From positions 1 through 35,942 of the forward strand of contig JAUCBJ010007547.1 in NCBI GenBank assembly GCA_032718475.1: a stretch of 35,942 nt of DNA, given 5' to 3'. Made by a program: the position numbers and the translations under genes. The DNA is from Nemertoderma westbladi. Its lineage: Eukaryota; Xenacoelomorpha; Nemertodermatida; Nemertodermatidae. The notes under the pieces are model-generated. The model worked only from the letters and a program-made list of their open reading frames with translations, was not told where the DNA came from and ran no database searches. Below are positions 30,034 to 35,942 of this stretch, piece by piece. Within the stretch, counting starts at the first letter, position 1; the number at the start of each line of letters is the position of its first letter.

Positions 30034-30949
30034 TTTGCATAGGCTCGTGTAGATTATGTAAGTTCAGATGGAGCATCAGTTGGTTTGCAACAGCTTTTTC
30101 AACTAACTTCGAAATGAACAAGAGGTTTGAAACAGGTCTAAAGTTTTTCAGTATCTCGGGGTCAAGGCGTAGCTTCTTGATAATGGGATTGGGCACAGCT
30201 TCTTTAAATAATGATGGAAATGTAGCAGTTGTGAGTGATAAATTAATTATCATTGTAATGACACTTAAGAGAGTTGTAAGGTATTGCTTCACAATATGTG
30301 TAGGGAGTGGATCACGGGGACTGGATTTGGGTTTTGAATCTTTGATAAGCTTGGCAACATCATCAGTTGATATTTCCTCGAAGTGATCAAGTTTTGGTAC
30401 TGAAAAAGAGAATTGAGAGTCAATTGGGCTACAATACTCTTCATCAGGGGCTACCTTGGCCCCAACCTCAGATTCAGCACTTCCGCAGTTCATAGTCTGA
30501 TTTGGCAGATTTTGTCGAAGTTCGTTATCAACACCCAGCATTTCATCGCGAATATTTTCAATCTTTTTGTCGAAGTAGACTGCAAACCTGTCAGCTAACT
30601 CATATGCAGAGTCATGAGTCGGTAGGACATTACTTTTACGGTGAAGAATTTTGTCAACCACTGAGAAGAGCTTTCTATTATCACCAATGTTTGAATCAAT
30701 AATACCCCTGTAGATTTCTCTTTTGTTGATATTAATAGCTGTGCCACGACATTACATTGTTGCCTGTAAGCATCACAGTCTATCTGAAGTTGAGTCTTTC
30801 TATACCGGCGCTCGAGTCTCCTTCGCTTCCTTTTAGCCTCCATTATTGAATTATTGTACCACTTTGCCATGGGCTGAGATTTCGTGCACTTTTCAACAAG
30901 TGGTGCGTGAAGTTCATAGAGGGATGATAGAATGTCATTGTAGTGCCTT
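29987..30949 (-). pseudogene. L2-like LINE: linker and RT N-terminal part
   Basis: Frame 30595-30949 gives the basic linker (MAKWYNNSIMEAKRKRRRLE, start of the helical region). A frameshift near 30715 leads into 29987-30661: DSAYELADRFAVYFDKKI, DDVAKLIKDSKPKSSPRDPL, RPVSNLLFISKLVEKAV, MQSAYRPFHGTETALL. About ten residues between TETALL and DDGCAVLL are missing compared with normal L2 proteins, together with a frame change, so there is a small deletion near 30030. Confidence 0.82.
30946..30949. repeat. Candidate 4-bp target duplication (CCTT) of the CR1-like LINE, left copy
   Basis: CCTT here and at 34810-34813. Removing the element plus one copy restores the L2 reading (GAG TTA TCA AGG CAC TAC on the minus strand). 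Confidence 0.75.
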
Positions 30950-31273
30950 ATAGATAGATTTATTTATACATTATGTAAAAACAATAACAAATACACCAAA
31001 CAATGTACCGGTATAAAGGTATTGTCCAACATAACATATAGGATTACCCCTAAAGCTTTGCAGCTTATTTCCAAGGGGGTCCTTTATGTTACTTGGTTAC
31101 AAATACAATAATACACTACGCTAACCTAAAACCAATATAAAACGTAATTACACTATGTACATGTACAACTTTACCGAGAGCGTGACAATGTCCGACTCAA
31201 CGATAAAGATGTAATGTACAGAACAATTTATTATAAAACGTAATTACAGTATAAATAGTAAATAATTAATAAA

Positions 31274-34200
31274 CTAATAACTTACTGTAGGACTATTGTA
31301 CCTATTTTTACATTGCACACGGAGGTGAGGTTTAACTGCAGATTTAAAAGAATGTTGATTATCTAGGTTTTTAATTTCATTAGGCAGAGCGTTCCAATTT
31401 TTTATGCCGTTAAAAAAGAAAGTATCAGATTCAAAGGATTTACAATTCGGGAGGTAGAAGTTTGAAGCACTAGCTCTGGTACTGTAAGAGTGTGTATCGC
31501 GTACTCTGTTGAATTTTTGTTTTAGGTAATTGGGACATTTACCATTATACACTTTATGCACATGGTTAAGGCGTAGCTGCTTAACTCTACTATCTAAGTT
31601 AAGTAGTCCAGATTCAGAAAAGTCATCTGGAGTTAGGTGGTGCCTAGGTTTGTAGTCTTTAATAAATCGTACTACTTTATTCTGAGCTACTTGTAATTTA
31701 CATTTAAGCTGTTTGGTTAGGCCTTCATACCAAGAAGAGCATGCATAGTCCATGTGACACTGTATTAAAGAAGAGCAAAGTAACTTGCGGGAGTCGGTGT
31801 TTAAACTATTTTTATTTCTGTATAGAAACCTAAGCCTACTGTTAACTTTCGAGAAAATATTTTTCACTGTACTTTCTCCTGATAAGCAGTTATCCAATGT
31901 GGCGCCTAAATATTTAACTTCCTTTTTATTTTCAATCTTATGTCCATTACTAGTGACTTCAAACTTAGTTACCTTCTTTAACTTTCTTTTGGAACCAAAC
32001 AAAATACTTTCAGTTTTACCGTAGTAAATGGATAGCTTATTATCAACCAACCACTCATTACAGGATTCTAGAACTGCACTTAACTTTTGGGAAATATGGA
32101 TAGGATCTTTATGAGAGAAAATAAGAGCACTGTCGTGGGCATATAAAATGAGTTTAAAATAGGGATCTATACTACTTATCATATCATTTACATAGCATAC
32201 AAAAAGCAGAGGACCTAATATACTACCTTGCAGTACACCACAGGTAATCTCTTGTACAGTAGACTGCGATTTGCTAATGACTACAGTTTGACCTCTGTCT
32301 GACAGGTAGGACTTGAACCAGTCTATAGAACCTACACCCATCAGGCCTAACTTACCAAGCAGAATTTCGTGATCTACAGTATCGAAAGCCTTTTGTAGGT
32401 CCAACATTACCATACCAGTATATAAACCCTTTGCGTTATTACATCTAATTGTATCAGTTAAGTTAATAAGGCAGGTGTCTGTAGAATATGATTTACGAAA
32501 ACCGGACTGAAGTTCATAGATCAGATTTAGCCTACTAAGATGTGCTTCCAGCTGTAGAAAAACAGAACGTTCTAGAATTTTAGATACAATACTTAAGATA
32601 CTAACAGGTCTGTAATTACAGGGTTCTACTTTACTATTCTTTTTATACAGAGGAACAACCTTAGCTAATTTCAGTTCGTCTGGTACTACATTATCTACGA
32701 TAGAGTAATTAATAATAAAAGTAATAGGCACTTTAAGTACTTCAGCACCATCCTTAAGAAAACGGGCAGGTATTAGATCTAGACCGGTACTTTTTGAGGC
32801 TGATAGGCTAAGAAGATTTTTAAAAACGAAATCCTCAGAAACGGGTTTTAAAAATAACTTTTCTGAATTTTGTAACTTTTCTAAATAAAAATTATTTAGA
32901 GTTTCGGACCCTATACTATATTTATTACTTGATAACGGTAATTTCTTAACTAAATTAGAGGCAACATTAGTAAAATAATTATTAAATAAATTACTAACTA
33001 GAGTATGATCATGAATCAGCTCACCGTTATCTTGCAGAACAATATTCGATTTAGATTTAAGGTTTTTAAAACCTAAAGATTTTACGGTAGACCATAGACT
33101 TTTAGGATTATCTTTATTCTCACTTATTTTGTTGTACAAATATTCAGATTTAGCTTTTTTTATTTCCCGTTGGACAAGGTTTCTATATTTGCAGTAATTA
33201 TTATAATCAGCTAAAACACGGTATTTCCTAAATTTATACAAATAGTTATCTCTTTCTCTGATATTACTAAGAATACCCGAGGTCATCCAGGGCTCAGTGC
33301 GTTGTTTAAGACTAATTTCTTTAATTGGTGCTACAGTATTAAGTGCCTTTAAAAATATATCTTTAAAAACAGTGTACGCAAGGTTAATGTCAGCGGCCTT
33401 AAAACAGGGTTCCCAGTCAGAATTAACTAACAAACTTAAAAAGCGTTCCTTGCTGTAATTTTTCATAGACCTAACTGTTACTGTTTTATGATCCCCGAAA
33501 AAAGATTTTTGTGTCTTTCTTGTGCAAAAAACTATAAAATGATCGCTTAGACCTATAGGTAAAACCCCAGATTGAGAAATAATATCGGTATTATTACAAA
33601 GGATGTGATCTAGTAAAGTAGAAGTTTTACTGGTAATTCTGGTAGAATCTCGAATAATTTGTTTTAAACCAAACAAATTTAAAATACTTTGGTACTGTTT
33701 ACAGATGGGGGATGCTTTGTGATGGTAACAGATATTAAAATCACCTAAGAAATATATTTCACAGTCTGACCTAAGATTACATAAAATTGTATTTTCAAAA
33801 TTTTGCAAAAAATCTGATTGTTTAGGGGGCCGCTATAAAGTACCGATTAAAATAGGTTTAGTTTTAGGAAGTAAAAGTTCCACCAGTAAAACTTCGTCAC
33901 AAGTCTCTAAATCTTCCCTACGATTAAAAGCTAAATCACATCGAATGTAAGTACAGACACCACCACCGTGTCTGTCCCTATCCTTACGTAAAACTACGTA
34001 ATTATCAATATAAATTTCTCCATCAGAAACACTATCATCGAGCCAAGTTTCAGAGATTGTTAAAACTGCTGGGTTGGATTTATTGATTAAAATACGAATT
34101 TCGGAAAGTTTTGGAAGCAGAGATCGTGCGTTTAAGTGCAAAAAATGCAGACCTTTTTTCTTAAAAAAATTAAAAGTTTCACTCTCAGCATCACTTGGAG

Positions 34201-34771
34201 TTTGCAGAGGCGATGTGAGAAATGAATCGTCGGTTTCTGATTCTAAAATTGTATCATGAAAGGGAAGTTCGGTAAAAATACAGCTATTGCAGAGAAAACT
34301 TGGTTCAAGATTGTTTCTGGTGGAGAATAAATTACTGCGTTTCCTACGGTAACATTTTAAATGTACAAATGTGTCACAACTCTCGCATTGGACGATCTTA
34401 CTCCGAGAGTTTGTTCCTCGTTGACAGACGGGACAGTTGATCTTCGGGGCCCGCGTCCTGCTGGGTCCTGGGTTGGTCTCAATATCCCCAGCCAGAGACA
34501 GTAGACAGAGTTTAGCGATTAGGCCTCTAGATCGTGGAGAGGAGACCCAAGATCTTCTTCCCCGACGAGAGCAGTAGAGGCTAAATCCACTCGTCGACCA
34601 CATCTCCGTCGATTCGGCGCGGCAGTTCGAAACGGTAGCGACAGGGTGTTCCGCAAACCAGTCCAATACGGGTATTGGGTGGGTTGCAGGGTTACCCCGC
34701 GGATCGGATGGTTCTGCCACAACGAAACGACCCAGAACGATGAAAACTGTGGAGACTAAGAGCGGGGACAT
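31274..34771 (-). pseudogene. CR1-like polyprotein: leader, 2A, PHD, endonuclease, RT
   Basis: One frame of 1165 codons broken only by a TAG at codon 313 (33833-33835). Domains: hydrophobic leader 1-19 (MSPLLVSTVFIVLGRFVVA, signal-peptide-like); Arg/Ser-rich stretch; 2A motif GDIETNPGP at 95-103; PHD finger 113-164 (C113, C116, C129, C132, H137, C140, C161, C164); AP-type endonuclease from about 210 (HLNARSLLPK, SETWLDD, RHGGGVCTYIR; after the stop [22 protein letters not shown]); RT ([56 protein letters not shown]); C-terminal domain ([27 protein letters not shown]). The RT motif C reads YAHD (residues 877-880; His codon 32135-32137), not YADD, which should abolish catalysis. It is otherwise remarkably intact, so it is probably young. 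The TAG sits where the family has an RPP(K) context inside the endonuclease. Confidence 0.9.
34463..34522 (-). other. 2A translational recoding peptide
   Basis: Codes LLSLAGDIETNPGP ending at residue 103; D-x-E-x-N-P-G-P is complete. 2A makes the ribosome skip the Gly-Pro bond (here G102/P103). It would release a peptide of 102 residues with the signal-like leader and let the PHD-endonuclease-RT protein start with Pro. 2A in CR1/L2-type LINEs is established for sea urchin and other invertebrates; activity of this copy is inference. Confidence 0.85.
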
Positions 34772-34809
34772 TGTGCTGCCTGGCTGTAGTCTGACTCAGG
34801 GATAAAAAC

Positions 34810-35460
34810 CCTTGATAACTCATTGACATTCGTTGCAGGACATCGGCATAATAGTGATGATTCAATATCAGTGCGAAGGTCACAACCAGTTAGTCGATAT
34901 CGTATCTCTGTAGGATGTCACACAGGATGCTAGTGGAGGCTTTGGCAAGTTCAAATTAAAGCTGACTGCGAAGTGATCAGAAAGCCCAATGTCATGTACA
35001 CAAATATTATCAACGAGTTGCAAGTCCTCAGAGTAGGTTAAGATCAGATCAAGTGTGTGTCCATGTCGATGTGTTGGTTCCTCTACATGCTGTGTGAGTC
35101 CGAAGCAGCTAACAATCTCGAGAAATTTGCAGGCTTCCGCATTGCAATTGTTGTCAACATGGAAGTTGAAATCGCCAATTATAATTAGCCTACCGGAGGA
35201 AGATATCAGATTCTGAAGCAAATCGGCAAATTGGTCTAGAAATTGTGTATATGTGAAACCGTTAGCTGGGCTTGGGCAGGTCCGATATATAATGAATATC
35301 CTAATTAAGGACCCCGAGTGGCGTAGGGTCAGCTCCATGTACTCAAAGGTTGGATATGTTGAACCTTCAGAAGGACTGACCTTCATGCTCAGGGAGTCGC
35401 GATAGATACAGACCACGCCACCGCCTCTTGTTCTGGTTCTTGGAATGTGTTTCATAGAGG
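34810..35460 (-). pseudogene. L2-like LINE: endonuclease (N-terminally truncated)
   Basis: The frame 34880-35455 has RTRGGGVVCIYRDSL, IRIFIIYRTCPSP, LIIIGDFNFHVD (GDFN), THRHGHTLDLILTY and IGLSDHFAVSFNL (SDH), the C-terminal two thirds of an L2-type AP endonuclease. The first 60 or so residues, with the catalytic Glu, are missing because the element is truncated at 35460. The ATG at 35455 is internal and fortuitous. The frame is lost after TNWL near 34880; the remaining 66 bases to the CR1 insertion read as L2 linker in another frame (ATNVNELS). Confidence 0.88.
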
Positions 35461-35590
35461 CAGTATAATATGGCAGTAGAGGCAGTATGGCAGTATGGCA
35501 GTAGAGCCAGTAAGGCAGTAGAGCCAGTATGGCAGTAGAGCCAGTAAGGCAGTAGAGCCAGTATGGCAGTAGAGCCAGTATGGCAGTATA
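35461..35590. repeat. 17-bp minisatellite, right part
   Basis: About seven units of GGCAGTAGAGCCAGTA(A/T), the first ones degenerate, after the right-hand CAGTATAATA (35461-35470). It continues the array broken at 24997. Confidence 0.88.
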
Positions 35591-35942
35591 TAGTTCAGAT
35601 TCAGACTTTTATATTAAAAGTGAAGCAATAGGCCTAGGCTCTGCTATTGCAGTATTGCATTACATATTACTTAGCAAAGATCTTAGTTAGCTTTATGGCT
35701 AACTTGTTGAGAGGTTAAGTATCTGCGCTGCTATAACTCTGTCAAACTGAACTTCTTAGGGCCTGACGGTCTTCTTATAGCCAGCTAATACTTTAAAAAA
35801 AAAGCTTAATACTTATTTTATTAATTTCATAGTAATAACTGAAATATCCCGTTCCGTGATAAAGAAACTGTTACACTGCAGCTATAATATATTATAATAC
35901 CACAGTTTAGGTTTACCAGTTTATGGGTTTATATAAACGACT
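35591..35942. other. AT-rich end of the window, no gene seen
   Basis: Contains ATAGGCCTAGGC (35629) and A/T-rich words. No ORF or repeat with recognisable structure. Confidence 0.5.

Larger units (their letters stand above)
30950..34809 (-). mobile_element. Full-length CR1-like LINE with 2A peptide and PHD finger (3860 bp)
   Basis: Inserted in the linker of the L2-like element in the same orientation. It has a 38-bp 5' leader before the ATG at 34769-34771, one long ORF (31274-34771) and a 3' untranslated region of about 320 bp ending ATAAATAAATCTATCTATA. Both ends are defined by continuous L2 sequence on either side and by CCTT. The gene order, leader-2A-PHD-endonuclease-RT-C-terminal domain, is the layout known for sea urchin CR1-type (STR-like) elements. 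Confidence 0.9.
24998..35460 (-). mobile_element. L2-like LINE, 5'-truncated, split twice by other LINEs
   Basis: Minus-strand element in three pieces: 34810-35460 (endonuclease), 29274-30949 (linker and RT), 24998-25593 (C-terminus and 3' tail). Protein homology runs smoothly across both gaps. For example, the residues before 29279 and after 25593 join as SKLDNCNSLY followed by YGLPTDSIKKL. The tail has the L2-type end: a GCGCCTT...AAGGCGC stem near 25026-25053, a TATATAAAT-like motif and an ATT microsatellite. The 5' end stops inside the endonuclease. Flanked by CAGTATAATA on both sides. Confidence 0.88.

Noticed and set aside
27080-30702. Plus-strand short frames opposite the LINE genes
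   Set aside because: All are antisense to RT or linker sequence and lack any domain.
1-35942. tRNA, rRNA, snRNA or other RNA genes
   Set aside because: No cloverleaf with A and B boxes or recognisable conserved rRNA or snRNA block was seen by eye; a covariance-model scan would be decisive.

Overview
This window is intergenic, repeat-packed DNA from an animal genome. I see no host gene, no RNA gene and no bacterial-style operon. It holds AT-rich spacers, microsatellites and at least ten transposable elements, several nested inside one another. A marine invertebrate is likely and an echinoderm or other deuterostome is plausible. The reasons are the abundance of words such as TAGGCCTA and ACCGGTA, and a CR1-type retrotransposon with a 2A peptide and a PHD finger, a layout known from sea urchin elements. 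The species is inference only.

Layout. (1) 1-11039: two related BEL/Pao-type LTR retrotransposon copies, both on the minus strand and head-to-tail. The left one is a diverged 5' end (LTR at 273-1296). The right one (1301-11039) keeps both LTRs and a broken gag-protease region but has lost reverse transcriptase, RNase H and integrase. Its left LTR carries a 624-bp LINE insertion with an 11-bp target duplication, and the other LTR shows the matching empty site. (2) 11040-13133: a LINE relic, a 56-bp-arm palindrome and a TTAA-flanked MITE. (3) 13134-18992: a DNA transposon with long inverted termini built of 24/25-bp tandem repeats, holding a truncated integrase-like transposase. A 3764-bp RTE-like LINE with an 11-bp TSD is nested in it. 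(4) 19404-21577: a piggyBac-type element with perfect 13-bp TIRs and TTAA sites, whose transposase N-terminal exon is split in frame by a 378-bp PIF/Harbinger-like MITE. (5) 22583-24769: about 37 nearly identical 59-bp tandem repeats. (6) 24998-35460: an L2-like LINE inserted in a 17-bp minisatellite. It was itself entered twice: by a full-length CR1-like LINE (30950-34809) and by a two-part insertion (25594-29273) of two related LINE fragments bounded by a single 4-bp duplication.

How the parts relate. The elements do not form a pathway; the relationship is stratigraphic. Target-site duplications and recovered reading frames give insertion order: minisatellite, then L2, then CR1 and the X/Y pair; foldback transposon, then RTE LINE; piggyBac, then MITE; BEL LTR, then RTE fragment. 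Nearly all coding regions are broken. The best preserved is the CR1-like ORF (1165 codons), with one in-frame TAG and one altered catalytic residue (YADD to YAHD). Its N-terminus combines a signal-peptide-like leader with a 2A peptide.
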